A stretch of 64,000 nucleotides of DNA from Adineta vaga (GCA_021613535.1 CP075497.1:4898001-4962000); one strand, 5' to 3'; counted from the stretch's first letter, positions 1 through 12,594 are shown. Notes: generated from the sequence alone by a model not told the origin. A program made the numbers and translations.

Positions 1-2673
1 TAATTACTCGACAAGTCATTCGCGCGAAATCATTAAAATTTTCATCACTTAATTCTGATAGTAAATATTTTGCTTTTGGTCCAATAACATTTAATGCTGT
101 GTAAAGTGATGTGACATCCGAAAGAAACACAGATCCATCTTCTGGAACATGAGATTTTAACCATTTCATACTTCGAGTTGATTGAGATGTTGGACTGATT
201 ATAAGAAAGCTGAAAAACGAATGACGACAATGATAGAATTTATATTTCAATGTCATAATCTTACTGATAATCATCAAGACGTATAACAGAACAATCATTT
301 TCATATCCACCTTGTTCATTTAACATCCCTGTATGAATAACAGTGCCAATTGGTTTATCAATATTATTTGCACATAGCATTTGTAAGAAATCCACAACAC
401 TTCGATTAGCTGATTTAAGTTCATATTTGGTGAATGATGTCATATCAATAATAGCTACACCTTTTCGACATACATTATATTCTCGTTTAACAATATTAAA
501 CCAACGTGCTTTACCAAATGTACCTTGTTTACTGAGATCATCAACATTTTCTCCTAAGAAAAAGAAAATAAGAAATGTGAAGGTAAAATGTATGCGATCG
601 ATTGAAATACTTTTTTCAAATTCATCTAAATTAAAGAACAAAGGACGTTCATATCCAAGTACTTCACCAAAGACAGCACCAGCTGCTTGTAATTTTGGAT
701 GTAGAGGTGAAACACGTAATTTTCGTCCCGTTCGATATAATGACATGCCATAAGTTGGATATTTCAATGAATATTGTTTTCCTAAAAAAAAGTAATATTC
801 CAATGAATATCAACAAAGAAGAACAAACTTACCAGGAATTTCACGAAGACGATCTTTTAAAAATCGTTTATTGGTATGTAAACGCATAAAACGACGAATA
901 TCTATTGGCCACGTACTCAAGTCAGTATTTCCTGTATGTATTAATTCAGCAATAAATTTTCCCACACCACCAGCAACAGCTATTCCATGTCCATTAGTAC
1001 CTGATGCAACAAAATAATTGTCAATCTAGATATAAATATGTTTAGTTTTGTATCATTAACAAATGAATCGATTACAAACTTCAGCAGATTCATTCATAAT
1101 CAATAGACCATCAGGTGTAAAACTATCAGCTCCTGTAATCAATGTCTCATATTCACTAGTGCCTAATATTGGAAGTCGTTTGATAGCATTATTCAATATC
1201 CAATCTATGAAGAAACAAATCGTTTATTAGAGAAATAAAATGAAAGTACGTACGAAAATCATCCCAATTATCAGGTAAAAGTGAATAATTAAAATTTTCT
1301 GGTACACCATTTGAAAAAATAGGTTTTGATTCTCGAAGAAAGCCACCAATTAACACACTTTGATCGACTAATGGTTGAATATAAAAACGTTCATCTGGAT
1401 TGTGAACAATCGGGCAATCTTTTGGGAAATTAGCTATCGGTTTCGTCTTTAAACACATATATTCTAAATAGTATCAATTGAATATCGAATTATTGACTAA
1501 TGAAACTTACCACAAGCTTGTGTAGGAATACGTACACCTGGTGAAGATCGATATCCGAGTTCTCGAGCCCACTGAAAAAAAATAGATCATTGTTGATGAT
1601 AGTTAAGTTTTCGATAAGAAAATTTCTTACCAATCCTGTACAATTGATAAATACATCACATTTGACATCACCCTGCGATGTAACAACACTCGTCACACGA
1701 TCATATTGACCAGCACGTTGTTTTTCAGTGAGAATTTCTTTAACATAACAATCTTCAATTATTTTCACACCTAAATGAAAATTTTACTGTATTCGTTACC
1801 GGATATCGATAGAAAATTCAATTTTCTTATACCTTTATCTATCGCTAATTTAGCAAATGTTAAAGCAAGTGGTATAGGATCAACCATAAAATCATCTTTT
1901 ACCCATAAACCACCCTATACATAAAATTTATTTGAATATTTAATTTAAATCGACGTTTTATTCCTTTACCCAAATTTCATGTGGATCAAGAATCGGTAGT
2001 TTTTCTTTGATTTTTTCTAAATTTAATATATCACAATTGATTCCTAATGATTTTATAATTGCATATTGTCTTTTTAATGTATGTAAACGATCCGATGTTT
2101 GTGCAACCCATATGCTAGATTTCTGAACAAAACCTGCGCAACAAATGAATGTTTATTATTATTAAAATTAAGATTTATCGTCGAAAGATCATACCAATAT
2201 CATGTCCTTCTTTTTCTAATTTTTCATACAATTGTCTTGAATATTTTGTCAGATGTGTTTGAATTAATGTATTTTGAATATGCATACCTTGTCCTGAACT
2301 TTGCCATGTTGCACCGGAAGCTAATCTATTTGAATAGGAAAGAATTTAAAAACTCTTCGTAATTCAATGTATCTTCTTTTGTTGAAAATACATACTTTGA
2401 TTTTTCGATCAATACAATATCTTTAATACCAATTTCACTCAAATGATAAGCAACTGATTGTCCAATAATCCCACCGCCAGCAATGAGAATATGACATGAT
2501 GATGGAATCTTTTCTGTCAATGGTAATACAGGTGTTGTATGAATATGATGAGGAACAGCAGGTGATTCATGTTGTTCATATGAAACTAAACGACGAAGAA
2601 CGAATAATACTTGATCGTATGATTTTCTCTTCAATAGATGATGCCCATTTAAAAATACTTTACGCTGTAGCAT
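1..2673 (-). CDS. PDPR: Pyruvate dehydrogenase phosphatase regulatory subunit (PDPR), 3' end off the window
   Basis: PDPR is a mitochondrial FAD protein of the dimethylglycine dehydrogenase family that regulates pyruvate dehydrogenase phosphatase. The start is the ATG at 2671-2673. About 50 residues of leader precede the FAD-binding Rossmann stretch HILIAGGGIIGQSVAYHLSE (about 2510-2430), which has the GxGxxG-type glycines. Later exons give the oxidoreductase core (VLIGGFLRESKPIF near 1320-1350) and then the GcvT-like half: RKLRVSPLHPKLQAAGAVFG, GVAIIDMTSFTKYELKSANR and TGMLNEQGGYENDCSVIRLD (about 260-740). The last exon in view reads ALNVIGPKAKYLLSELSDE and runs off position 1, so the C-terminal GcvT domain is missing. 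Introns are short GT..AG. The order and spacing of blocks fit PDPR better than dimethylglycine or sarcosine dehydrogenase, which are the alternatives. Confidence 0.9.
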
Positions 2674-2853
2674 GTAAGCATCTACAGAACAAATCTAAAT
2701 TATCCGATCAAAAAGAGAAAGAAAAACCTTAGCTGAATTAAAGAGGAAACGATGTTTTTTCTTTATTGATATTGACAAAAGAAAAACAGTAATAAGGAAG
2801 GAATAATCTATCATAATCAAATGGTGGAAAGTCCTTTTAGATTGGAACAATGA

Positions 2854-3180
2854 TTACTGTCCAGCTTTTTTGCCCGATTGCTTCTTGTCCGATTGTGCTT
2901 TCTTCTTTTTTGAAAATGTACGGTTTGAACCATTGTATTTTTGTAAATTAGACATAATATAAATCGGATAAAGCATTGGAACGCCAAGAAACAAGGTTAA
3001 CGCAATAAATTTTTCCTATGAATCATTGAAATAACTTACGAATAATGCAAATTTTCTATTTCATACTTTATTTGTCACTTTATTCACTGGTGGACCAGCC
3101 ATTAAAAAAGCACTTTCATTTCGACGAGGCATCATCATCAATGCTTGTCGACGAATAACTTGGGTCAAAAGACCTGACAT
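2854..3180 (-). CDS. Small mitochondrial inner-membrane protein, COX8-like
   Basis: Two exons (3067-3180 and 2854-3015) flank a 51-nt intron with GT..AG ends and encode about 91 residues. The N-terminus is basic and Met-rich (MSGLLTQVIRRQALMMMPRR), like a mitochondrial presequence. It is followed by AGPPVNKVTNKEKFIALTLF and one hydrophobic span ending in PIYIMSNLQKYN. A GPPxxKV motif before a single membrane helix and a short tail is the layout of cytochrome c oxidase subunit 8 in invertebrates. The unusual part is a Lys/Ser/Gln-rich tail of about 20 residues after the helix. An acceptor-like AG lies 12 nt before the ATG. The assignment rests on layout and a short motif, so another single-span mitochondrial subunit is possible. 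Confidence 0.55.
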
Positions 3181-3339
3181 TTTTTAAATGTTCTGAATGT
3201 AATAAAATCTAAAAATGAGAGTATAAAAAAATCAATTTACGATATTCGTGTGTTTCTTTAGAAAAAAAGAATTCCATATTTCTAATGAATGTTTGTTGTC
3301 AAAGACAGAAGCTTTTACATTATAAATTATCCTCTTTCT

Positions 3340-5530
3340 ATATAATGTCAAATTCTTCTTGCAGTGAAACATATTACAATCATATTTTCTCTATAGCAGC
3401 AATGAGACATGTAAGTAAACAAATATCCAGAAGGTAATCTATGGATTCTAAATATATTCAATTGATTTCAGGAAACATTTTTCATAATGATGCTAATATA
3501 GAATGAGAATACTATTGATATTTAATAATACAGAGAAAGAGTTTATGAAACGACATCCAGATTTATATAATCAATTGTCGCTAGGAGTCGGAAGAGTTTG
3601 GGTTGATCATATAGACAAGGAACAAAGAGAGATCTAGATTTACAATTACAAGCATCATTATAATGTCTTGGATCTATCTATGAACGTCAGTTCAATGATT
3701 ATCTACAAATATAAATTTCGTCTATGAATGAACTGGGAACCTCCTTGATCTTGAGTTCAGAAAGGGCGAGCTTGAGTGCATTCACCTATTTGTCTCGAGC
3801 AATTAACAAAACATTGTATACAATATCTGTCTTTCAGACAATTGAGAGCACAAGGATTACTGTCATATTCGCCTATGGTCCGTTTTCTGACTTGTGGTCT
3901 AAAATGAAACGATTTCTATCAAATCTGAGATATTTATTGAGAAATAACATTCTTTTCATTAATTATTTTATTCTACTTACATTGTTTTTTAAGTAAAAGA
4001 TTGTATGAGTCAAAATTGCAACGAAGTTCTACCTTGTTTAAAAACAATTCATCGCACTATCTCTATTAGAAATCTCATAAAATTGGGTAAATGTTATGAA
4101 ACCAAATCAGCTTCAATTCTGTCTCCACATCTGTTCGGATCTAAATAGCCTTAGACTTCGGGTTAAAGCTTCATCTATGTGAATATACACCGGTGCTTTT
4201 CTTTTTTCTTTGATTTAGAAAGGATTCAAATAGATCATTGTATGATCATTGGTGAGACGGTGCTATTTGTTGATACGGTTATTTGAAATATACCATGACA
4301 GATGATCCTAGTGTAGATGAGAAAAGATGAATGATTGAATATAATGACCATTAAATTAATTTTAATCGGACTGAAATTGTGATGTAAGAATCTACAAGCA
4401 TTCTTAATCTCAATTTACCTATAAAAGAGGATGATGAATATCGACAAGAAAATTTGAATAAAAAAATTGATTTTAAAAAAGTTCAACGTATTCAAATCTT
4501 TAAATCAAAATTCATTCAATATATTTAAATTAAAAGTTAATGAAATGAGTGGTTGAACTGATCATGAACGTGATCGATTGCGTACCAAGATTAATAATGA
4601 ACCAATGCAATCACGTCAACATGTTCAATTATCTGAGCTATATGATTGAACTGAGCACATTATGCTTTTGCTATGTTTGATGCTTTTGAAAAACATATAC
4701 ACAAATTTATAATCAATCAGCTTCATTAAGTTTTATCGATACATTCAATTATATTGGTGATAATGGTTTTCGACCTCATTTAGAAAAAGATTAGCCATTA
4801 ACTAGTGATGGAGAACAACAAGATAAATATTGAAAATATCCACTTCAATATGAACTATTACTAACTTAAGATGAAATATTTTCGAAACAAGTTCTTTTTC
4901 CATGTAATCCAATTTATTTTTCTGTTAATTGTGGTCAACGCGAAGACAACATTACTATTTTAAGAGGAGTTTCAAGTATATTTGATGTACCTGATTTTCT
5001 AACTGATTGAAATGATAATAATTATATTAAAATTAGAAGCAATAAGAATATGTATGGAATTGCTACATGATCTTATTACCTTGGATTATTTTCAACTTCC
5101 TCTTTTTATCAAACATCAATAATAAATTATATTTCATTCTATTATTAGGAAGGATCTTTTTTCTTCATACATCGATCAAATATAATAATGAGACTCAATT
5201 GAAGAACAATATTTTCATCTTTCACTCAGTTTTAGATATTTTGATTTTTACATAGATTATTATTGACAACATCAGATCTCTTATTATTCTTTATTCAATT
5301 CCAGTCTTTATCTCATTCATTTCTTTCGATAACTCTTATGTTATGTAGACATAATTACAAGTATAAAATACGATACGAGCGAAATAAAATTCATTCTTAC
5401 TTTACAGATCGAACTAGAAAAAGAATCGAAAAGTAGCTACCAGTCAAAGAATGAAAGAAGACGTACACTTTGATCATCAGATTATAGTAACGTTTAAATC
5501 AACAGCAGTACAGAGATTATTCGTCAATAT
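3340..5530 (+). pseudogene. Decayed protein-coding remnant of unknown family
   Basis: No intact reading frame is present, but several stretches translate into protein-like text. Around 4405-4510 one frame gives LPIKEDDEYRQENLNKKIDF. Around 4570-4650 another frame gives RLRTKINNEPMQSRQHVQLS. From about 4732 to 5525 a single frame stays readable (FIDTFNYIGDNGFRPHLEKD, PCNPIYFSVNCGQREDNITI, SSIFDVPDFLTD), but it is interrupted by about eleven stops, mostly TGA and TAG at places where Trp would fit. There are frameshifts near 4540 and 4660-4730. I do not recognise the family. The simplest reading is an old, relaxed gene copy. The exact borders are guesses. Confidence 0.4.
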
Positions 5531-5846
5531 ATTCTGGGGTGTTTTGTTTGAAAATGGATATCACTAACACTAAATCACATATGATGTTTAATTCAATACT
5601 CTTTATATAAAATTTCGTATAGTGTTTCTAAAAGAATAATGATTTGTTTTGTTTTTATAAATGTTTGAACTACAGACAACTAGCGCCATAATCCCATTGG
5701 TTAAGAATGAAGAAAAACTAACAATAAAAAGAAATAGAAGCTTGTTTCGAAACAATCCTTTACATTGCATTACATTTACTATCTTTGTCATTATTTTATT
5801 AATATTGAAATTTCTAGATTTCAAAGGATATTTTTTCGGGAAAATC

Positions 5847-7349
5847 ATGTCCAGAGATTCAAATTTTCTTGGAGTATGGGGAAATAAAGATTCAATGAAT
5901 TTAAATTCACTTCTGCTCAGCAATATAATGTCATCACAATATTTCAAAAATTCTTTATATGAAAAAAAAACATATCATGAAGTTGTGGATGAAATTTATT
6001 ATCAAGTAAGAAATTGACTTCCGTTTTTTTACATTATGAAATAATCTAAACCATATATTTTCTTTTCTTTAGGTCAAACATTTAGAACCATGGGAAAGAG
6101 GTAGCCGAAAAACATCAGGGTTGACAGGCATGTGTGGTGGGGTAAGTACGAATATTTGATTAACATTTGGAACTTAGAAGCTGAGACGTCTTTTTGTAGA
6201 ATGCGAAGATTGTATTTGAAAAAATCAATTGAAATTTTCTTTCGTATATTTAGGTTCGTGGCGTTGGTGGTGGTGGAATTGTGTCAACAGCATTTTGTTT
6301 ATTATACAAATTGTATACTTTGAAATTGACACGAAAACAAGTTATTAGTTTAACAATTCATACTGATTCGCCATATATACGTGCACTTGGTTTTATGTAT
6401 ATTCGGTAGGTATAAGTAAATGAAAGAAATTGTTAACCTATTTAATTATTTTGATAATTATTAGATATACTCAACCACCCAATGAATTATTCGAATGGTT
6501 CGAAGAATATCTTGATGATACAGAAGTATGTTAAAATAGTTCAATTACTCTAGTTGTGTTTGTTTTCTTTCTTTAGACTTTAGATGTTAAAGCTGGTGGT
6601 GGTGGGATAATGTCAATTGGTCAAATGCTTCGTCAATGGTTAACACATATCGAGTATGTAAATTATTCAAATTCTTTCAATTCTAACTTTTCTCTATTTG
6701 AAGATGGTATGATACATTATTTCCTCGAATACCAGTTCCAGCACAAAAAGATATTATGGAAAAATTACATGCTCATGGACCATATAAAGGCGATAAGTAC
6801 AATGCACATTCAAGGTATGTGGGGTGAAAGTAAGCAAGAATGATAAACTAGCATGATATTTATCTATCATTTATAATTTGTTTTCTGTTCAATTCATTGT
6901 AGATATGGATATGATGAATATGAAGAAGAAGATCAATATCGAGGCAAATCATCAAATGCTATCGATATGCCTGAAACATTTGGTAATGTTGCTTCATCTT
7001 CATCAAATGATCGTGATGGTAAAAATTATGCATCAGCATCGGATGCATATCGTGATAAAAAACACAGGTAAATATTTGAAAGAAAATGTCTTTTTTAATC
7101 GTATAAATTCTTTGATTTTCTTTCTTTTATTCAAGTAGATCATCTCGTGATGATCGTTCACGTTCACGTTCACGTTCAACTGATCGTCGACGACATCATC
7201 ATCATCATCATCATCATCGTGATAATAGTTCTGAGCGTTATAAATCAAACAAAAATCATCATCGACGTAGTTCATCACGTGAAGATCGACGACGTCACCA
7301 TAATCGCTCACGATCTCGCTCACCTGATTATCGTCGTCGTCATGATTAA
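5847..7349 (+). CDS. PRPF38B: Pre-mRNA-splicing factor 38B
   Basis: PRPF38 proteins belong to the U4/U6.U5 tri-snRNP-linked splicing machinery and act in the nucleus. The first exon carries LGVWGNKDSMNLNSLLLSNI and TYHEVVDEIYYQ. Later exons carry HLEPWERGSRKTSGLTGMCG, GVRGVGGGGIVSTAFCLLYK, HTDSPYIRALGFMYIRYTQP, DVKAGGGGIMSIGQMLRQWL and LFPRIPVPAQKDIM, which is the full PRP38 domain in order. The C-terminal part is Arg/Ser-rich (SRSRSRSTDRRR, SRSRSPDYRRR) and has a run of eight His codons (7195-7218). This is the B-type architecture, since PRPF38A ends differently. The frame is open upstream to 5661, but the ATG at 5847 matches the family start, and an acceptor-like site lies just before it. 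eEFSEC follows 179 nt downstream on the same strand. Confidence 0.93.
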
Positions 7350-7528
7350 CGTGATTATTCATGAACAACTATCATTTCCTACATATACACATTCATATAT
7401 AAACATTGAATTTATTCAAGAAAGAAAAAAAAACGAGTAGCTCTATTATTGTTGTTTTTCTTTGTATGTAAATACAAAAACATTCTTCTCTTCAAAAAAG
7501 AAATCATCAATTCATTTTCTTTCTTCAG

Positions 7529-9699
7529 ATGTCTGTACTTAATTTTAATGTTGGTATACTTGGACATGTCGATTCGGGAAAGACAAGTCTTGCTAAAGCT
7601 TTGAGTACTATTGCTAGGTAGAAGATTAGATAAAAGCTTCGTTGTTTTCAATGAATTCATCTTTTTAGTACAAATGCTTTTGATAAAAATCCACAAAGTC
7701 AAGAACGTGGAATTACACTTGATCTTGGATTTTCATCATTTACAATGGATATACCAGAACATTTGAGTAATAGTAATTATAAACAATTACAAATTACTCT
7801 AGTCGATTGTCCAGGACATGCATCATTGATACGAACTATTATTGGAGGTATACATCTTAGATAGTTTGAAATACTTTTAAAATCTATTCAATTACTTTCT
7901 ATAACAAATAATACATTTGTTTAATACTATATGTATACACTAAATCATGAGTCAAGGTTTCGTTTTTTATCTTATGCAGTAGAATATCCTAGAGAAAAAT
8001 CGATGGCACGTATATTTTTAGGTGCTCAAATTATCGATTTAATGTTTCTTGTAATTGACGTAACTAAAGGCATTCAAACACAAACAGCAGAATGTTTAAT
8101 AATTGGTGAAATCACTTGTGACAAAATGTTAGTTATATTGAATAAAATCGATCTTATTGAAGAATCTCAACGACAAGCGACTATAGACAAGGTAGATGAT
8201 AACAACAATATATCTATAGATTCATTCGATTAGTTACAACTGATTCGACATAGCTATTTAGATGACAAAACGATTACGTAAAACATTTGAATCAACAAAA
8301 TTTCCACAAACGCCAATTATTCCGTGTTCAGCATCATCATCATTGAATTTAAATGATGTTATATCTACACTTCAATCACATATTTATATACCTCGACGAT
8401 CACCCGATGGACCATTTATCTTTTCTGTTGATCATTGTTTTTCTATTCGTGGTCAAGGAACTATCATGACGGGAACAGTTCTTTCTGGTTCCATACGAAT
8501 TAATGATGTATGTTTCATTTTTTATTCTTTACAAAGTAACAAAGAGAATGTTTTTCTTAAAAATTTATTTATAGTCCATTGAAATTTCATCTCTAAAAGA
8601 AGTTCGAAAAGTGAAGTCAATGCAAATGTTTCGTAAACCTATTGATAGAGCAATGCAAGGTGATCGTATTGGTTTATGTGTTACGCAATTTGATCCTGAT
8701 CAACTCGAACGCGGATTAATCTGTAAGAAATCATTCTTTCATGATTTTTCTTTTCTAAAACGAAGACCATTTGTTTTAGCTACACCGGGTATAATTAAAA
8801 CATTTCATGGTTTCATTATTCGAATTCATAAAGTCAAACATTTTAAACATGAAATTGAAAGTCGTACTAAATTTCATATTACCTGTGGACATTCAACTGT
8901 GATGGGGAAAATTATTTTATTCGCAGATCATTCAGATGATAAAGATGAGAAATTCAATTTTGGAAAAGAATATGAAGCTATTGAACAATATCCAACTGAT
9001 GATTCCATTGGCAATACTCAAATATTTGTATAGAATTCAATCTTCTTTCTTTTGTGTCAGTTGTTTGTTTTTTCTTCGTTTAATTTAGGCATTAGTAGAA
9101 CTTGAATCTACGATCGTTTGTCAATTGGAATCTATTTTGATTGGCTCTCGTTTAGATACAGATATTCATGCAAATACCTGTCGATTAGCATTTTATAGTC
9201 ATGTTCTTGATGGTTTCACTGATAGTGAATATTTAAATAAAGATATACCGAATAAACTTCGTATTTATAAACGAAAAGAAAAGATTGGTTATATTGATCG
9301 ATTAGTTGATGATCAAACAATCATTGGAAAAGATTTATTTCAAAAAGAAACAAATATAAATTCCTTTGTTAATTTTAAAGTTGAACTTAATCCAACAGGT
9401 GAACAAGGTTTCATTGAATCACCATTTGGACAAAGTGGAAAGTTTAAAGTGCGATTTATGAGTAAGATATTCTTCTTATTTCAATGAATTTATCCAAAGA
9501 TTGTAAATATTTAGATGGTCTGTTAGATGAAACAAAACAATCATTAAGTAGTAGTACCAGCAAAGGTCGAAAACAACAAGCAAAAACAACAACAAATGAT
9601 GAAGGAGAAAAGGATTCAAGTGACACACATCAACGAATTCGAATTGTATTAAAATTTAAAAAATATCTCTTTCAAGAGAAGACTGTTATTACACAATAG
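7529..9699 (+). CDS. EEFSEC: Selenocysteine-specific elongation factor eEFSEC
   Basis: This is the GTPase that delivers Sec-tRNA to UGA codons carrying a SECIS element. The GTPase motifs appear in order: G1 GHVDSGKTS, switch I ERGITLDLGF, G3 DCPGHAS, G4 NKIDLIE and G5 CSASSS. Domain 2 reads FSVDHCFSIRGQGTIMTGTV. Domain 3 reads TKFHITCGHSTVMGKIILFA. The basic C-terminal domain ends in RIRIVLKFKKYLFQ, resembling the end of animal eEFSEC. About eight exons are joined by short introns. One intron, 8723-8779, is 57 nt with no in-frame stop, so the open frame runs through it. The ATG directly abuts a strong polypyrimidine-AG at 7527-7528, as if the message started at a trans-splice site. Its presence implies a working selenoprotein system. 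Confidence 0.93.
8723..8779 (+). other. Stopless 57-nt intron in eEFSEC
   Basis: The segment begins GTAAGA and ends TTTTAG. It is a multiple of three and has no stop in the gene's frame. Splicing gives GLIS-TPGIIKTF. Retention would insert 19 residues. The splice signals look ordinary, and no homologous eEFSEC segment is expected here. Confidence 0.6.
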
Positions 9700-11376
9700 A
9701 TGCATTTGCCTTTTTTTTTATATATTTATGATTCCGATGTGATATTTTTGTTTTGAAGACAAATAAACCAGCATGCAAATGTTCAGCAATAATATGTTAA
9801 CAATGAATATGATAAAATTAGTCGTCTGACTATCATCAAAAGATATGTATCGACAATTCACCCGAGCAATAAGTTTCTTCTTACGATTTGAACTAAAATG
9901 ATTCAACATTGAGAAATTCTCTACATTTAGTAAAACATTCAAGGTGATTAAATAACAAGATAGTATCATTAATTCTACAATCTTATTAGTAAAATAATTT
10001 ATCTTGATCGATTATCTAAGAGTATACAAGTAGACACCTTTCAATCCAATACGTTTTATTATCGATAGTATAAGAAGAAAATACAAACATAAGGTGTTAC
10101 AAAGTCAAGCCGCGACGAACTCTTCTAAATTAATAGAAAGAAAATGTCGATAGAAACGATTCATAATGGTTACCGTCTGTTTGTCAACAAGTATACCGAT
10201 GACAATTGTCTAAGAGTAACAGCTTGTTTAAAGAAAAAAGAAGATGACTAGTTCGTTCGTTGTCACTGTTCAGATACATCGATGATGCTTCTAATTGATC
10301 ACACATGTTTTCTAAATTGAACAACAGCTTGTAAAGAAACATCTTGAAAAATATTTTGTCTTCGAGAAGAAAAAAAGGTTGTTGTCCTTCTTAGAAGTTC
10401 AATCAATGATCAATATCTCAATTTCGTTTGTTTTTTGATCTGTTGACTCTTCATACATTTATTCTATAGACGATAGATAACGTTTTATATTCTTTTGTTA
10501 TAAATTAGATAAATAAGAAAAACAATTTATTTATATGTAACTATCAAGTGCATGCGAATAGGTGATGATATGTTAGACATTCTATCTTTTTCGGTTCCCA
10601 GCGCATCGTTTCATTTTTATCCAGAGAATATTATCATTCGACTGTGAAGTGTGATCGTATATGTGTATCTATTGTGTGTTCAATGGGTTTGAAATAATTG
10701 AATTAAGGAAAAGCAGCAGGTTGAATTGAATTGCTTATCTAAATAACAATTGGTTTATATCATTGAAGACGAGCTTCAACACCGCTGGTGTATGATGTAA
10801 GAGTTTGACAATTCCGAAAGATTTTGGTTCATTGAAATTGATGTGAGAAAAGTAAAATTGTAGAATGATTAAAATTATTTTTGTAAAACTTCTGGTGTCA
10901 TTGAAACGAGAATATCTCCAGAGATCAATCGATCTTTATAGTCATGTTACAAAAGTGAACAGAATTTAATTAAACAATCACAAGATTAATTTTTATATTT
11001 TTAACTACATTGAAAAAAATGTATAACCATTGGCTTTACTTTTCTTTCTAAGATCTACATACAGATGGTTAGTTTTTCTTGTATCATGCACTGAAATCGT
11101 TCAACACTTGGGTGTTGTTGTGTGAAACGGTCTTCAAGAATCAAACAATTTTCAAAGATGTGACAAATGTATTTGTTTCGATTGCCAATTTGTTTCAATA
11201 AAATTATTACAAGCTGCTTATTGCGTCATGCGGCCCTGTCTATGGTGATACCAATTAGTTCATTCGTCATCCTTGATCAATTGGATATTCTTTTTCTAAG
11301 TTGAACCAATTGGAAAAGTGTGAAATGATTATTCTTCTTTAAAGGAAAATATACAATAGAGATAGAGAGAAGAAGA

Positions 11377-11430
11377 CAGAGAGAGAGAGAGAGTGATGAC
11401 GATGTTTCCATTTTCTCTCTCGCTCTCTCT
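11377..11430. repeat. (GA)n / (CT)n inverted repeat
   Basis: A GA run at 11377-11393 and a CT run at 11414-11430 face each other across 20 nt. They could form a hairpin, or act as paired GAGA-type binding sites. They lie about 85-135 nt upstream of a TATA/Inr pair. Simple-sequence slippage is the plain alternative. Confidence 0.7.
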
Positions 11431-11482
11431 TTTCCTATTTTTAGATTGGTTATTATAATGCAGCTTTGTAATAAATTTCGAG

Positions 11483-11567
11483 TATAAATAGAGATCATTT
11501 TCCGCAATAGATCAGTATTCAGATTATACAATCTGAGCGTACTCTACAGTACACGAAGACAGTAAGT
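11483..11567 (+). promoter_or_regulatory. TATA box plus initiator with a downstream splice donor
   Basis: TATAAATA lies at 11483-11490. A TCAGTA initiator-like site at 11512-11517 places the start A at 11514, about 31 nt from the first T of the TATA box, which is the standard spacing. A short leader then reaches GTAAGT at 11562-11567, a good 5' splice site. I could not identify the downstream coding exons. AT-rich sequence yields TATA matches by chance, so the support is the combination and spacing. Confidence 0.4.
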
Positions 11568-12594
11568 TTCATTTACAGATATTTGACTCGTTTCTTTGAT
11601 TTATGGCACTTTAATTCACGGCTACTAATATTTGTTTGCCGTGCGTTCCCGTGTCATGCATCGAGAGATGACTTAACAACGATATCTTTTTTTTTTGAGA
11701 ACTTAATTTTAAATATAGCTTTATATCATAATGAGAAATGCTCAGGTACGGTCAATGGCACACAATTTGAAGACGGTTGATAACTACAGACTCCGTATTT
11801 ATATGTGTGCCACCAATCGATCTGAAGTCAATCTACAACGAAGAGCTGGTGCTCAATTTAGTTCTCAATGTCTGGTTGTATCATTTGTTCATCATTCAAA
11901 TGTGATCTTTTTTGTAACAGGATCAAGAAAACATTTACATCTCACTCGTATGTATCGGTGGTATTAGTTTTCACAAGTCATAATTATGAGACTGAGACAG
12001 ATCTATTTCTAGCTAAGATTGTTTAACATGTGTCTCTTAGACAAATTAATATGTAGGTGCATTTTGAAGTATCTCTTAGGTTTCTTTCTTTAGAATAATA
12101 ATGATGAAATATAACATGTGATAATAAAGTAAAACGATGAGCTCTTACTATATGATTTGTTTAGTCAGATGTAGTAGGAAGTATATTTAATATGAATAGG
12201 TTTAAGAGCACGATTCTCTAATTATAAATAGTGATAATAATAGATTCGCGACACTGAGGTAAACAATGAGCGCATGACAAAAGTGGATCTGTTTTTTTGT
12301 TGAAACAGTAATTATCAAAGACTAAATATGCTGACAAGCCTATTTATTCAACAAAAAATTAAAAGATATATTCTTTGTTTGATATAATGGAAAACAATTT
12401 CTAATAGAAAATGAATCGAAATAATAATACAAATGTGTTTTGAGTATCACCGACATCTAACGGTAATATAATCAACCAATAAATGGAATAGAAATGAATC
12501 ATTTACTTGCTATACTTTATTGAGTTGAGGTTTGTTGAGGGAACGATACGTTTTCCAGTAAAAAAGCGTTCACTTAAGCTCGAAGATTAAATCA

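Larger units (their letters stand above)
9700..12594. other. Gene-poor interval between eEFSEC and MTO1
   Basis: No recognised gene is present. Two open frames are worth a note but are unsupported. One is a minus-strand frame at 9718-9969 with a hydrophobic span near its end (TNFIIFIVNILLLNICMLVY). The other is a plus-strand frame at 11731-11967 of 78 codons with no recognised motif. The interval also holds the promoter-like cluster near 11377-11567, listed separately. The rest is AT-rich sequence in which I see no structure. Confidence 0.5.

Noticed and set aside
4200-5530. An alternative genetic code with TGA as Trp
   Set aside because: All other genes in the window use TGA as a normal stop and TGG for Trp, and the stretch also has TAA, TAG and frameshifts. 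Decay explains it better.
7033-7440. Overlapping His/Asp/Val-rich frames opposite and alongside PRPF38B
   Set aside because: They are shadows of the RS-rich and His-repeat coding sequence of PRPF38B in other frames.
11483-11600. A spliced-leader RNA gene (TATA, short exon, GTAAGT)
   Set aside because: The exon is too long, no Sm-like site follows the donor at the expected distance, and the leader does not resemble what I recall of the rotifer leader.
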